Shown here: piece by piece, positions 16,541 through 25,354 of the stretch
Position numbering within the stretch: the first letter of the stretch is position 1
How the letters are laid out: each line of letters starts with the position of its first letter
From: Halobacillus aidingensis
Lineage (GTDB): Bacteria; Bacillota; Bacilli; Bacillales; Halobacillaceae
Direction of reading: 5' to 3'
Length of the DNA: 64,000 nucleotides
Assembly: GCF_900104185.1 (NCBI RefSeq)
Contig: NZ_FNIZ01000003.1
Coordinates: forward strand, 124,001 to 188,000
The notes under the pieces: model-generated
Databases searched by the model: none
Seen by the model: the letters and a program-made list of their open reading frames with translations, nothing else
Told to the model about the DNA's origin: nothing
Translations under genes and position numbers: made by a program

Positions 16541-17484
16541 AAAAAGTACACTCTTCCTTTATTTTCTCCTTTTGATCTTAAATTCATATCTCTTAGTATA
16601 TTTTGCATAGCGGAAGGGGAGTTGATGAGCAAAAAACTTCTTGCTTGAAGGTTATTAATTCTGTGTCCAACAAGTAATGAGTAATCCCCCAGTGCAGGGA
16701 TGTGCGCTCTTGGGTCTTTATGGAGACAAATACCGCACTGCCAAGTTCCTCGTTTTCTTTTCATAGGGAGAGCGTTACAATTCGTGCAAAATACCCCTCG
16801 TTTAAAGTCTTTTATAGAAAGAGAGAAATATTTTATATAATCAAATTCATTTTCTGTATGGTCAGATAGTAATTCGCTAGATAGTAAATGAAGAGAAGAG
16901 GTGCTTAATTTCTGTAACTCGTCGTGCTCAGAGCTAATCTCCACTACTTTTTCCGGTAGAGCTTCCGTGCGGATAACGATGTCGAGGGAAGGATCATCTG
17001 TATTTATAGAAGTTCCTGGGTGACTGTTGGCAACGAGGCAGTATATAGGAATGTCGGGGAAACTTTTTATATGAACCCATTGCTGTAACTGTCTTCGATG
17101 ACGGCGGACTTGAAGAACAGGGTCAGAAAACGTTTGTGGCCCTTCATCCCATGTTCTGGACAGGAAGTTAAACCTTTGATTGTAAAACAACTCTCCGCCA
17201 ATATTTTTGGCTTCAACAATCAATATCCATTGATTGGTCAAAATCAGGCAATCGATTTGGAAATAGTGGGTGCCGTCATAGAGACGTAGGTGATGGAAAA
17301 TACGGTAGTGTTCTGGGAGATAGGAGAGTGGGAAGTTGAGGGCGAGTTCGCCTTTGTGGCCGGAGAGGCGGGTTTTGAGGTGTTCTTTCACCTTTGGTAA
17401 TTGGGGGTGGTTATCATGAAGCCGTCGTTCAATCGCTTGCAGTTGTTCAATGTCCCTTGGGAATGTTCGCTTTTTAATAATCAT
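16534..17484 (-). CDS. NERD-domain protein
   Basis: 316 residues. The NERD (nuclease-related) domain occupies roughly residues 30-150, with GHKGELALNFPLSYLP, FQIDCLILTNQWILIVEAKNIGGE (the conserved D...E-x-K pattern) and QVRRHRRQLQQW. The second half has two Cys pairs (VFCTNCNALP and WQCGICLHKD), probably a small zinc ribbon. Start ATG 17484 is chosen for the AAAGGACGG box upstream; the reading frame extends further without a ribosome site. Such proteins are common and uncharacterised in Bacillaceae, and a DNA-processing role is only inferred. It converges on the MurNAc operon. Confidence 0.8.
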   Translation of the reverse strand: MIIKKRTFPRDIEQLQAIERRLHDNHPQLPKVKEHLKTRLSGHKGELALNFPLSYLPEHYRIFHHLRLYDGTHYFQIDCLILTNQWILIVEAKNIGGELFYNQRFNFLSRTWDEGPQTFSDPVLQVRRHRRQLQQWVHIKSFPDIPIYCLVANSHPGTSINTDDPSLDIVIRTEALPEKVVEISSEHDELQKLSTSSLHLLSSELLSDHTENEFDYIKYFSLSIKDFKRGVFCTNCNALPMKRKRGTWQCGICLHKDPRAHIPALGDYSLLVGHRINNLQARSFLLINSPSAMQNILRDMNLRSKGENKGRVYFLL

Positions 17485-17605
17485 GACATCCGTCCTTTCT
17501 ATTTTTATAATACGACAAAAGGTGGAAGCAAGCCTATCAAATATTTCAACCCACCCCCTCCCCATATGCTAGAATGAATGCAACAAAACAAATGAGGGAT
17601 GAGCA

Positions 17606-18283
17606 GTGAGCAAACCTAACATTTTAGTCGTTGAAGATGAAACCAAAATAGCTCGCGTATTGGAGCTGGAACTCGAATATGAAGGTTATCAAGTAACGAA
17701 AGCTTATGATGGCATGGAAGGATTACGACTTTATCGCGAAAAACAATGGGACTTGCTTCTTCTTGATGTCATGCTCCCAGGCTTAAGTGGCACGGACCTT
17801 CTCAAGAGGATACGTTCTGGGGATGAGGAGACGCCGGTCATTATGCTCACGGCGAAGGATGCAGTGAGTGACAAGGTAACAGGGCTCGATCTTGGAGCGA
17901 ACGATTATGTAACGAAGCCCTTTGAGATCGAGGAGCTGCTTGCAAGGATACGAGCAGCTTTACGGACAAAGTCTGACCAACAAGTCATGAGGATTGAAGA
18001 CCTGACCGTCAACGTAAATACCCATGAAGTGTACCGGGGTGAAAACTCTATAGAACTGACGGCGAAGGAGTTCTCCCTTCTCGTTTATTTAATGAAAAAC
18101 AAGCGTCAAGTACTGAACCGTGACCAGCTTCTGGAAGGAGTATGGGGCTTTGATTATTACGGAGATACGAATATCGTCGATGTGTATATCCGTTATTTGC
18201 GTAACAAAATGGATAAAGGATACGATCCAAAGCTGATTCATACTGTCAGAGGCGTCGGCTACGTCTTGAAGGATCCACGATGA
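17606..18283 (+). CDS. OmpR-family response regulator (YkoG-like)
   Basis: 225 residues. Receiver domain with acidic pocket Glu10/Asp11, phospho-acceptor Asp54 (LLLLDVMLPG) and the conserved Lys near 104, then a winged-helix DNA-binding domain (ELTAKEFSLLVYLM ... VDVYIRYLRNKMD ... IHTVRGVGYVLK). GTG start with GAGGGAT upstream. Its stop overlaps the kinase start (4 bases). Followed by two PepSY-domain proteins, the arrangement of B. subtilis ykoG-ykoH-ykoI/J, so I call it YkoG-like. It probably binds the TTCTCAT repeats upstream of the last gene. Confidence 0.92.
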   Translation: MSKPNILVVEDETKIARVLELELEYEGYQVTKAYDGMEGLRLYREKQWDLLLLDVMLPGLSGTDLLKRIRSGDEETPVIMLTAKDAVSDKVTGLDLGANDYVTKPFEIEELLARIRAALRTKSDQQVMRIEDLTVNVNTHEVYRGENSIELTAKEFSLLVYLMKNKRQVLNRDQLLEGVWGFDYYGDTNIVDVYIRYLRNKMDKGYDPKLIHTVRGVGYVLKDPR

Positions 18284-19644
18284 AGCTAGGGAATCGAATC
18301 CAAGTTTACACAACAGGACTGTTCATTATTCTTCTTGTGATGATCAGCGCGGCGGTTTATTTTTCTTTCAGTAAAATTGTCTATGACAGTGATGTGGATC
18401 AAACAAGAGTGGAAGTGGAGCGCATTGTGTCTGGTATCAATGAGCGTTCTGGTGATTCCCTCTCCGCAGACGTCCTGAGGGCTTATGTTCCTGCCAATGG
18501 CATGATAAGGCTGGTCCTTCCAGATGGCACTTCGGAAGTCAGCTTGACGGGCGGGAATCAGGAGAATCTTATTGAACAAGCCTATCCATATGAAGCAGGG
18601 GAAAAAGCAGAAGTGCGGTCGTTCGAAGGTGTTCCTTATGCTTTTGTTTCCATCCCGATTGTGTGGACAAATGGTGAGGTCGTTTCTTTTCAGCTGACGA
18701 GAAGTCTGGAGGCGACTGCACAGAATTTAAGTATTCTTAGAATTGTGTTGGTGACTGTTGCCGTTCTAGCGATGATTCCATTTTTCCTTTCTTCAAGACT
18801 ATTAAGCCGGTTAATTGTCACTCCGATCCACTCCCTGATCCATACGATGCAGCAAATCAGGGGTAGTGGCCAGTTTAAAAAGATTTCTTATGAAGGGAAG
18901 TCCAAAGATGAGTTAGTTCAGATGGCGGATACCTTCAACACAATGATCGATCAGCTTGAAGATAACTATCAAAAGCAGGAGCAGTTTGTTTCAAATGCTT
19001 CTCATGAGTTGAAAACCCCTTTAACCGTGATCGAGTCCTATGCAAGTCTTTTGAAGAGAAGAGGAAAACAGGAGGAAGAACTTTTTCAAGAATCTGTGGA
19101 AGCCATTCATTCGGAAGCGAAACGAATGCGCGAACTAACGGAACAGCTGCTTCTTCTTGCAAGAAAAGAGGAACACTGGGATGTTCAATTTGAATCCATC
19201 GAACTGTCCCGGTTACTGCAGACAACCGTCGCTTCTTTTGAAAAAGCTTACCAACGAAAAGTTGAACTGCGCTGTACCCAAGAAATTCATTTAACAACCG
19301 ATGAGCAAAAATTAAAGCAATTGCTTTATATTTTCATGGATAATGCCCGAAAGTACAGTGAAGAGGCGATTGAGGTGAACGTCGAGAGGAAAGAAAATCA
19401 TGTGGCCATCCGTGTCATGGACCGAGGGATTGGTATGTCACAAAAAGATCTTGAAAAAGTGTTCGATCGCTTCTACCAAGTGGATGAATCCAGGACCGAA
19501 GGATATGGATTAGGCCTCTCGCTAGCTAAAGAGCTGGCTCACGCTCTTAGAGCTGACCTTCAGCTTTCCAGTGAGAAAGGGTCGGGGACGACGGCCACGA
19601 TTCTTTTGCCGCGCTCAGAGGATTCTCATCTTCAGGGAGTATGA
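18280..19644 (+). CDS. Sensor histidine kinase (YkoH-like)
   Basis: 454 residues. Transmembrane helix 1 at about 13-33, extracellular sensor domain to about 150, transmembrane helix 2 at about 153-172, HAMP linker, dimerisation domain with His242 in SNASHELKTPLT, then the ATPase domain (N box FMDNARKYSE, G1 VMDRGIGMS, G2 YGLGLSLAKEL). Translationally coupled to the response regulator. The signal is unknown; the PepSY proteins encoded just downstream may modulate it at the cell surface. Confidence 0.93.
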   Translation: MKLGNRIQVYTTGLFIILLVMISAAVYFSFSKIVYDSDVDQTRVEVERIVSGINERSGDSLSADVLRAYVPANGMIRLVLPDGTSEVSLTGGNQENLIEQAYPYEAGEKAEVRSFEGVPYAFVSIPIVWTNGEVVSFQLTRSLEATAQNLSILRIVLVTVAVLAMIPFFLSSRLLSRLIVTPIHSLIHTMQQIRGSGQFKKISYEGKSKDELVQMADTFNTMIDQLEDNYQKQEQFVSNASHELKTPLTVIESYASLLKRRGKQEEELFQESVEAIHSEAKRMRELTEQLLLLARKEEHWDVQFESIELSRLLQTTVASFEKAYQRKVELRCTQEIHLTTDEQKLKQLLYIFMDNARKYSEEAIEVNVERKENHVAIRVMDRGIGMSQKDLEKVFDRFYQVDESRTEGYGLGLSLAKELAHALRADLQLSSEKGSGTTATILLPRSEDSHLQGV

Positions 19645-19665
19645 TGATACGGAGGAGGGAGTTTT

Positions 19666-20184
19666 ATGGCTAACCATTTCAAGCTATTGATTTCCATAAG
19701 TCTGCTCGCTCTTTTGATCGTTCTAGGGTGGCAGTGGGTTAACGAGAGACTAAGCGCTGAGCCGTTAACGGAGTCAGATATTCGCGAAAAAGTACAAACC
19801 CAATACAATGGTGAGATTACTGATGTAACTTCCACGGAAGGTCATTACTTGGCAACCATAGAATTAGAGGAAGGTGTTTATGAAGTGGCGGTCTTAAAAA
19901 AGGATGGCCGTATTTCTGATATCAAGCCGATTAAAAAATTTCAGAACAACGACTCCACCTCCGGTAGCCAGTCCGAGAATACAAAAACGCAGCCAATTAC
20001 AGAAGAAAAGGCAAAGGCTGTGGCTCTGAATGAAATTGAAGGGGAAGTGGATGATATTGACTTTGAATCTGAAGGCGATCCAGCCTTTTACCTTGTAGAA
20101 ATTGAGCGGCCGGGTGGAGAAGAAGCAACAGTCCAAATCCATGCCCTCTCAGGTGAAATTATGTCCGTCACATGGGACGATTGA
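19666..20184 (+). CDS. Membrane-anchored PepSY-domain protein (YkoJ-like)
   Basis: 172 residues. N-terminal membrane anchor (residues 6-22) and two PepSY-like repeats outside the membrane (about 35-85, and PITEEKAKAVALNEIEGEVDDI onward from about 112). Probably extracytoplasmic. PepSY domains are thought to inhibit proteases or buffer the environment; no exact role is known. It is co-transcribed with the two-component genes (22-base gap, GGAGGAGGG ribosome site). Confidence 0.8.
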   Translation: MANHFKLLISISLLALLIVLGWQWVNERLSAEPLTESDIREKVQTQYNGEITDVTSTEGHYLATIELEEGVYEVAVLKKDGRISDIKPIKKFQNNDSTSGSQSENTKTQPITEEKAKAVALNEIEGEVDDIDFESEGDPAFYLVEIERPGGEEATVQIHALSGEIMSVTWDD

Positions 20185-20185
20185 T

Positions 20186-20225
20186 TTCTCATCAAATTCT
20201 CATTTTCCTCTTTCTTTGTTCTCAT
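20186..20225 (+). promoter_or_regulatory. Three TTCTCAT repeats in 11-bp phase, probable response-regulator site
   Basis: TTCTCAT at 20186-20192, 20197-20203 and 20219-20225: offsets 0, 11 and 33, one helical turn per step, as OmpR-family regulators require. It lies just upstream of the last PepSY gene; a possible -10 (TATAGT) is at 20236-20241. Confidence 0.55.
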
Positions 20226-20272
20226 CATGGGTGGATATAGTGAGAGTAGAACAAATAAGAGGAGGATGTATT

Positions 20273-20794
20273 ATGAAGAAAAAATGGATTATTGGCGGTA
20301 TTGTAAGTGTTGTCGTGCTGGGAGGCGCTTTCGGTGTGAGTGCTGTTTCAGGTAATGATCAATTCGCTGAAAGTGCAGTGGATTTTTCCCAGAAAGAGGC
20401 AGAAGCTGCAGCTAAAGAGGAAGTCGATGGTTTGAAAATTGAAAAGGTAGAAAAAGATAAAGAGGACGGTATTTCCATCTATGAGATTGAGGGTCAGACA
20501 GAAGATGGCAAAGAAGCGGAAGTGGAAGTGGACGCAAACACCGGAGAAGTCGTACAAGTCGAGCATAACGAAGACGATTCCGATGAAACTTCAGCTGAAG
20601 ATTTGAAAGTAAAAAAAGAAGAAGCTGAGAAAACCGCTAAAGATAAAGCGTCAGGCAGTGAAATGAAAGAAATGGAAATTGATGATGGTCATTATGAGTT
20701 TAAATTTCAAGATGATGCCATTGAATATGAGGTCACCGTTGACGGTCAGACTGGAGAAGTTATTGAGTTTGAAAAAGATAAACTAGAAAAATAG
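20273..20794 (+). CDS. Secreted PepSY-domain protein (YkoI-like)
   Basis: 173 residues. Signal or anchor helix at 4-22, then two PepSY repeats (about 40-85 and 105-170), each with the alternating VTVDGQTGEVIEFE-like strand. Very rich in Glu, Asp and Lys. ATG 20273 is chosen for AGGAGG at 20260-20265; the frame is open further upstream, but that part overlaps the previous gene. Separate promoter region with phased TTCTCAT repeats suggests that it is the main target of the adjacent regulator. Confidence 0.8.
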   Translation: MKKKWIIGGIVSVVVLGGAFGVSAVSGNDQFAESAVDFSQKEAEAAAKEEVDGLKIEKVEKDKEDGISIYEIEGQTEDGKEAEVEVDANTGEVVQVEHNEDDSDETSAEDLKVKKEEAEKTAKDKASGSEMKEMEIDDGHYEFKFQDDAIEYEVTVDGQTGEVIEFEKDKLEK

Positions 20795-20810
20795 CTCCGG
20801 AAATTATTGT

Positions 20811-20839
20811 GCTCCATCGATTAAAGATGGGGCTTTTTC
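20811..20839 (+). terminator. Terminator of the YkoGHIJ-like cluster
   Basis: GCTCCATC/GATGGGGC stem with a T-run, 16 bases after the stop codon. Confidence 0.75.
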
Positions 20840-20862
20840 TATAGGGGGAGAGCATGACCGAT

Positions 20863-20886
20863 AAAAAAACTCGCCAACGAGGCGAG
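20863..20886 (-). terminator. Terminator of the GAF-STAS gene
   Basis: CTCGCC/GGCGAG around a five-base loop, with seven T on the minus strand. Confidence 0.8.
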
Positions 20887-20888
20887 CT

Positions 20889-21746
20889 TTAATGACTTTC
20901 TACTAATTTAAATCCAATTGTTGAAAGAGCTGTCTTCAAATTAGAAACGGTTTTCGGTTTATGAGTCGATAGCACATTCGTTTCGATTTCTTTATGAGCT
21001 ACTTCCGGAGTAATCCCTGTTAAGATTGTATCGATTCCCATCACCTGCAAAGCGTGAATGAGCTTTGGAAGCATTTCCGAGAAAAATTGGTCGCGGACAA
21101 CCAATCCAGATAGATCAAGGACGAAATGGTCAATATCTTGTTCTTTTCCATATCGAAGAACATCACTCATAAGTTTGTCTGCACGTTCTTCATCTACGAT
21201 CCCTTGGATAGGGACAACAGAAACACCTTCTGTGATCGGGATGATCGGTACATTCATCAATCCCATGTTGTATTGGGTTTGATCAAGGTCAATCATGTGA
21301 GAAAGGACGGCTGCAATCGTTTGTAAGAATTCTATGTCTTCTTCGTTAAATTGTTTTTCTTCTTTGTCCATCACACAGAGAGTTCCGAACACATTCCCTT
21401 TTAAATCTTTTAAAGTGACACCGAGGTATCCCTTGACCTGCAGTTGGGCTGAAGCTTTCATTTCGCGAGTGAGTTTGTCGTCCATTAAGTTGCTTGTACT
21501 AAGTACATGGTCCTGGTCATTAATAATTAGTCGACAGTGGCTTTCTTCATAATCTATGGTAAAACCCTCAGGGACAATTTCTTCATTCTTATTTAAAGAA
21601 CTCAGGACGGTCATTGCGTGCTTACCTCTCATTGTGACGTAAGCGGTCTGGACATCCAATCTTTGTGTCACCACTTCAAATATTTTCTGAGCGGCTGATT
21701 TTAAAGAATAATATCCTTCTGAGTCCATCAATTGTTCTTCCGACAT
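20889..21746 (-). CDS. GAF-STAS protein (RsbR-like stress sensor)
   Basis: 285 residues. N-terminal GAF domain (about 10-155, with KGYLGVTLKDLKGNVFGTLCVMD) and C-terminal STAS domain (about 170-280, VPIQGIVDEERADKLMSDVL, HFVLDLSGLVVRDQFF, ILTGITPEVAHKEIE). RsbR-type co-antagonists of the sigma-B stressosome have a variable sensor plus this STAS domain with phosphorylatable Ser/Thr; here Ser is in LDLSG and Thr in ILTG. GAF instead of the usual globin-like sensor suggests a small-molecule or redox input. No rsbS/rsbT lies nearby, so it is an orphan. Link to sigma-B is inference. Confidence 0.78.
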   Translation of the reverse strand: MSEEQLMDSEGYYSLKSAAQKIFEVVTQRLDVQTAYVTMRGKHAMTVLSSLNKNEEIVPEGFTIDYEESHCRLIINDQDHVLSTSNLMDDKLTREMKASAQLQVKGYLGVTLKDLKGNVFGTLCVMDKEEKQFNEEDIEFLQTIAAVLSHMIDLDQTQYNMGLMNVPIIPITEGVSVVPIQGIVDEERADKLMSDVLRYGKEQDIDHFVLDLSGLVVRDQFFSEMLPKLIHALQVMGIDTILTGITPEVAHKEIETNVLSTHKPKTVSNLKTALSTIGFKLVESH

Positions 21747-21957
21747 GAAAAACCTTCCTTTTCACAAAATTAGGAGCTATACCCTATTATACCCTATTTC
21801 CCTTTGAAACTGAGATTTAATCCCTTAATTTAAAAAAATGTGTCGTAATCGTTAGTTAATTGATAAAAAATAAAGAAATAATGAGCAATCAATAGAAAAA
21901 TTTAATAGAATAGCAAATTTCAGCTTAAAAGACGTTCAAAAGTAGTATTCAGAAAAT

Positions 21958-21985
21958 TTGCAAGAGTAGTAAAATTTGAGATAAT
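21958..21985 (+). promoter_or_regulatory. Probable promoter of the glutamine-type importer
   Basis: TTGCAA, 16-base spacer, GATAAT, 31 bases before the binding-protein gene. The rest of the 270-base AT-rich gap shows no riboswitch or T-box signature that I can identify. Confidence 0.4.
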
Positions 21986-22016
21986 AGAAGTCACATAATA
22001 AAAGGGGGAAAAATGG

Positions 22017-22823
22017 ATGAAAGCAAAATGGTACTTATTCATTATGGTTATGGCTTTAAGTTTGCTTCTTGCTGCGTGTGGCAGTGATAGTGAAGCAGGC
22101 TCATCAGGAGACTCTGGTGATTCTGGAGGAGAAACGTACACAGTAGCGACGGATAACAACTTTGTCCCTTTCGAGTTCATGAACGAGGAAACGGGAGAAA
22201 TGGAAGGTTTCGATATTGATTTGATCAAAGCAATTGCTGATGAAGCAGGGTTCAATATTGAAATTGAATCCATGAAGTTTGACGGTGTTGTCGCTGGTAT
22301 GCAATCCGGTCGTTATGATATCGGGATTGCTGGTATGACTATTACAGAAGAGCGTAAAGAAACCATCGATTTTTCTGATCCTTATTATGATGCTGGTTTG
22401 ATGCTTGCGGTCAGCGCAGATAATGATGAAATTCAATCTGAAGATGATCTTGCAGGTAAAAAGGTGGGAACCCGCTCTGGTACGACAAGTGAAACGTACA
22501 TCAGAGAAAACCACCCGGATGCTGAGTTGATTACATTCCCTGGAATCGTCGAAGCGTATATGGACCTTGAGTCTGGTCGTCTAGATGCGGTAATGTATGA
22601 CGTTCCTAACGTCCAGTATTACGTAGCCAATGACTCTGAAGGCTTGAAAACAGCTGGAGACATTTTGCAGGGTGAACAATATGGAATCGCTTTTCCTAAG
22701 GATTCTGAACTTGTGAGTGATGTGAATGAAGCATTGCAAACATTGATTGATAATGGTACGTACGATGACATCTACGAAGAATGGTTCGGTGAGCGTAAAT
22801 ACGGCACAGAATCTTCGGAGTAA
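22017..22823 (+). CDS. glnH: Amino-acid ABC importer binding lipoprotein (GlnH-like)
   Basis: 268 residues. Signal peptide ending in lipobox LLAAC (Cys near 21), then a Gly/Ser/Asp linker and a family-3 solute-binding fold (YTVATDNNFVPFEFMNEETG, MEGFDIDLIKAIADEAG, TITEERKETIDFSDPYY). Lipid-anchored outside the membrane. High similarity to glutamine-binding proteins and the neighbouring GlnQ-like ATPase suggest glutamine, though arginine or other polar amino acids cannot be excluded. A hairpin after the gene separates it from the permease. Confidence 0.88.
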   Translation: MKAKWYLFIMVMALSLLLAACGSDSEAGSSGDSGDSGGETYTVATDNNFVPFEFMNEETGEMEGFDIDLIKAIADEAGFNIEIESMKFDGVVAGMQSGRYDIGIAGMTITEERKETIDFSDPYYDAGLMLAVSADNDEIQSEDDLAGKKVGTRSGTTSETYIRENHPDAELITFPGIVEAYMDLESGRLDAVMYDVPNVQYYVANDSEGLKTAGDILQGEQYGIAFPKDSELVSDVNEALQTLIDNGTYDDIYEEWFGERKYGTESSE

Positions 22824-22844
22824 TAGAGAGAAGCTGATCAGAGA

Positions 22845-22878
22845 AGCGTAGCAAGTGATTGGCTTGTTACGCTTTTTT
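22845..22878 (+). terminator. Attenuator between glnH and glnP
   Basis: AGCGTAGCAAG/CTTGTTACGCT stem (one G-T pair), seven-base loop, six T. Its position within the operon implies partial termination, leaving binding protein in excess. Confidence 0.75.
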
Positions 22879-22940
22879 CATGAATTGAATACTTGGCATG
22901 ATCCATTACACAATTCAAAACACAAGGAGCGAATACATAT

Positions 22941-23597
22941 ATGGAGTTCATTACGGAATCGCACTATTATCGTGTCATGCCGTTTTTGCTGGAAGGATTG
23001 GTATGGACACTTCTCATCACTTTCGTCGGTTTGATTATCGGGTTTGTTCTCGGAGCGGTCTTTGGTTTTGCGCGCTTGTCGAAAAATAAAATCATTTACG
23101 GGATTGCAACCGTTTATGTTGAAGCTGTCCGTGGGACACCTATTCTCGCCCAAATCCTATTCATTTATTTTGGTCTGTCTGATCTAACCGGAATCAACAT
23201 TGATAAGATTACGGCCTCCATTATAGCAATTGCCATTAATGCCGGTGCTTACATAGCGGAAATCGTAAGGGGAGCGGTTTACTCGATTGATAAAGGACAG
23301 GAAGAAGCTGGGCGTTCCATTGGACTTACTCGTAACCAGACAATGCGTTACATCATTTGGCCACAAGCTTTCAGAAGAATGATTCCACCGCTAGGTAACC
23401 AATTCGTCATCAGCTTGAAAGATACTTCCCTTTTCTCTGTCATTGCTGTAGGGGAATTGCTTTACATGGGTCAACAGTATTATGGAATGACGTTCCAGGC
23501 TTTCCAGGCGTTGACGATGGTTTGTGTGATGTACTTGATCATCACGGTGCCGACAGCGGTTTACTTGAGACGAGTTGAAAGGAGACTGGATGTGTAA
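22941..23597 (+). CDS. glnP: Amino-acid ABC importer permease (GlnP-like)
   Basis: 218 residues with about five membrane spans, His/Glu/Gln/Arg/opine family permease. Conserved [19 protein letters not shown] near residue 55 and the EAA-type loop [23 protein letters not shown] near 120 that contacts the ATPase. ATG 22941 is preceded by AAGGAGCG. Overlaps the ATPase start by one base (TAATG). Confidence 0.92.
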   Translation: MEFITESHYYRVMPFLLEGLVWTLLITFVGLIIGFVLGAVFGFARLSKNKIIYGIATVYVEAVRGTPILAQILFIYFGLSDLTGINIDKITASIIAIAINAGAYIAEIVRGAVYSIDKGQEEAGRSIGLTRNQTMRYIIWPQAFRRMIPPLGNQFVISLKDTSLFSVIAVGELLYMGQQYYGMTFQAFQALTMVCVMYLIITVPTAVYLRRVERRLDV

Positions 23598-24319
23598 TGA
23601 TAACCGTCAAAGATTTGCATAAATCATTCGGTTCCAACGAAGTGTTAAAAGGAATCAATGCAGAAATTAAAGAAAAAGAAGTGGTTTGTGTCATCGGACC
23701 ATCAGGTTCTGGGAAAAGTACTTTTTTAAGGTGCTTGAACTTGCTTGAGGAAGTCACTTCTGGAGAAGTCATCATTCAAGGGGACAATTTGACCGACCCT
23801 AAAATCAATATTAACGATGTCCGCTCCCGTGTCGGAATGGTGTTTCAGCACTTTAACCTTTTCCCGCACAAGACGGTCCTTGATAACATTACGATTGGTC
23901 CAATCAAAGTGAAGAAAATGAAGAAAGCAGAAGCCGAAAAAGTCGCCCGTCCGCTGCTTGAGAAAGTCGGACTGAGTGACAAATCGGACGCTTATCCTGA
24001 AAGTCTTTCCGGCGGGCAGAAACAACGTGTAGCGATCGCCCGTTCCTTAGCGATGGAACCGAGCATCATGTTGTTTGACGAACCGACCTCAGCGCTTGAC
24101 CCAGAACTTGTCGGGGATGTGTTAGCCGTTATGAAGGACTTGGCAGAGGAAGGAATGACGATGGTGGTTGTCACACACGAGATGGGTTTTGCCCGCGAAG
24201 TCGGTGATCGGGTTCTGTTTATGGATGAAGGGATTATTATGGAAGAAGACGTACCAGATAATCTATTCGGAAATCCTCAAAATCCTAGAACGCAGGAGTT
24301 CTTAAGTAAAGTGTTATAG
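23597..24319 (+). CDS. glnQ: Amino-acid ABC importer ATPase (GlnQ)
   Basis: 240 residues. Walker [10 protein letters not shown] (about 34-42), Q-loop [13 protein letters not shown], signature [19 protein letters not shown], Walker [14 protein letters not shown] and H-loop VVTHEMGFA are all intact. Typical polar amino-acid importer ATPase, closest in pattern to B. subtilis GlnQ. Translation coupled to glnP. The operon ends at a bidirectional terminator shared with the converging exchanger gene. Confidence 0.95.
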   Translation: MITVKDLHKSFGSNEVLKGINAEIKEKEVVCVIGPSGSGKSTFLRCLNLLEEVTSGEVIIQGDNLTDPKININDVRSRVGMVFQHFNLFPHKTVLDNITIGPIKVKKMKKAEAEKVARPLLEKVGLSDKSDAYPESLSGGQKQRVAIARSLAMEPSIMLFDEPTSALDPELVGDVLAVMKDLAEEGMTMVVVTHEMGFAREVGDRVLFMDEGIIMEEDVPDNLFGNPQNPRTQEFLSKVL

Positions 24320-24327
24320 ATTTATAG

Positions 24328-24362
24328 AAAAAATCCGCAGACGGCGATGTCTGCGGATTTTT
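24328..24362. terminator. Bidirectional terminator between glnQ and the cation exchanger gene
   Basis: AAATCCGCAGAC/GTCTGCGGATTT with a short loop and A/T runs on both sides, serving two converging genes. Confidence 0.9.
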
Positions 24363-24365
24363 AAA

Positions 24366-25331
24366 TTAGAAAAGGAAATAAGATGAGACAAAGTACATGA
24401 CTACGATAAAAAGAGAAGGAGCTGCGTAGCGAGAGAAGCTCTCAACTTTTTTCCTTACCATCATGAAAATCGTCAGTACCATCATACCAATGAACAATAA
24501 AGCAATGGGAAGGTTTCCTCCTGATGTTGCACTTAATATCGGCCCGTTTTGATAAAAGAGGTCGGTGATGGCAAGAAGCTGCAAGTTAAACAAGTTACTT
24601 CCTAAAATGGAGCCTACAGCCATATCATAATTCCCCATTTTGAACGCCACAAGGACGGTGACGAGTTCTGGTAGTGAGGTGGAAGCGGCGATCAAGAAGC
24701 TCCCGACGAAGCTCGAACTCATCCCTGTTTGCTGGGCCAGTTGGTCCCCTGATATCGAAAGGGCGCTTCCGGCAGCGAAGACAACAATCGCGCTGATTGC
24801 AAAGCCAATGCTTGCCGCTTTTAAGGAAACATCCTTCCCTGTAGCTGCCGCTTCATCCATCTCTTCTGCTTCCTCATTTTCAAAAAAGCGGACGGTCAGG
24901 ATGTACAACCCGACAAGAATGAACATTTCGATTCCGATATTAAATAGAGAAAGGGTAGAACTCATCACTAGGGATGCGACCACAACTAACGTAAAGACGA
25001 TACCTGCTATGGCGGAAGGCAGGTGCTGTTTTTGGTCGAGCCTGTTGAACATTTTCTGCTTCCGATAAATGAGATCAACCACAGCTAAAATCAATACATT
25101 AAATACGTTACTACCGAGCATATTTCCTACAGCAATGTCTGGGTTGTCAATATACACAGCTGTTAAACTTGTCGTAAGTTCCGGTAAAGATGTAGCCCCC
25201 GCTATAAGGAATGTACCCACGACAGCCCCGCTCAATTTAGATTTTTGACTGATGACATCCCCGTAGCGGTTCAGCTGAACGGCAGCTAGTACGACCACAA
25301 CGGCTGAGATGGCGAAAATTAAAAAGTTCAT
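24366..25331 (-). CDS. CaCA-family cation exchanger (YrbG-like), probable Mn2+/Ca2+ exporter
   Basis: 321 residues, about ten membrane helices in two inverted halves. The two alpha repeats carry the ion-binding motifs GTFLIAGATSLPELTTSL and GSFLIAASTSLPELVTVL, each followed by GN(M/Y)..AVG(N/S)(M/I)LGSN. Start ATG 25331 is chosen because AGGAGG lies immediately upstream; the frame upstream of it is open but falls in the riboswitch leader. The yybP-ykoY-type RNA in the leader argues that its ion is Mn2+ or that Mn2+ signals for it. Family annotation would say calcium/sodium antiporter. Confidence 0.87.
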   Translation of the reverse strand: MNFLIFAISAVVVVLAAVQLNRYGDVISQKSKLSGAVVGTFLIAGATSLPELTTSLTAVYIDNPDIAVGNMLGSNVFNVLILAVVDLIYRKQKMFNRLDQKQHLPSAIAGIVFTLVVVASLVMSSTLSLFNIGIEMFILVGLYILTVRFFENEEAEEMDEAAATGKDVSLKAASIGFAISAIVVFAAGSALSISGDQLAQQTGMSSSFVGSFLIAASTSLPELVTVLVAFKMGNYDMAVGSILGSNLFNLQLLAITDLFYQNGPILSATSGGNLPIALLFIGMMVLTIFMMVRKKVESFSRYAAPSLFIVVMYFVSSYFLF

Positions 25332-25354
25332 CGTTTTCCTCCTCCAGGTTGAGC

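Noticed and set aside
19623-19629. Further TTCTCAT heptamer near the end of the histidine kinase gene
   Set aside because: Single copy in coding sequence, not in phase with the triplet at 20186-20225.
21747-22016. T-box or other riboswitch upstream of glnH
   Set aside because: No T-box specifier/antiterminator core or other known aptamer pattern seen; the stretch is simply AT-rich.
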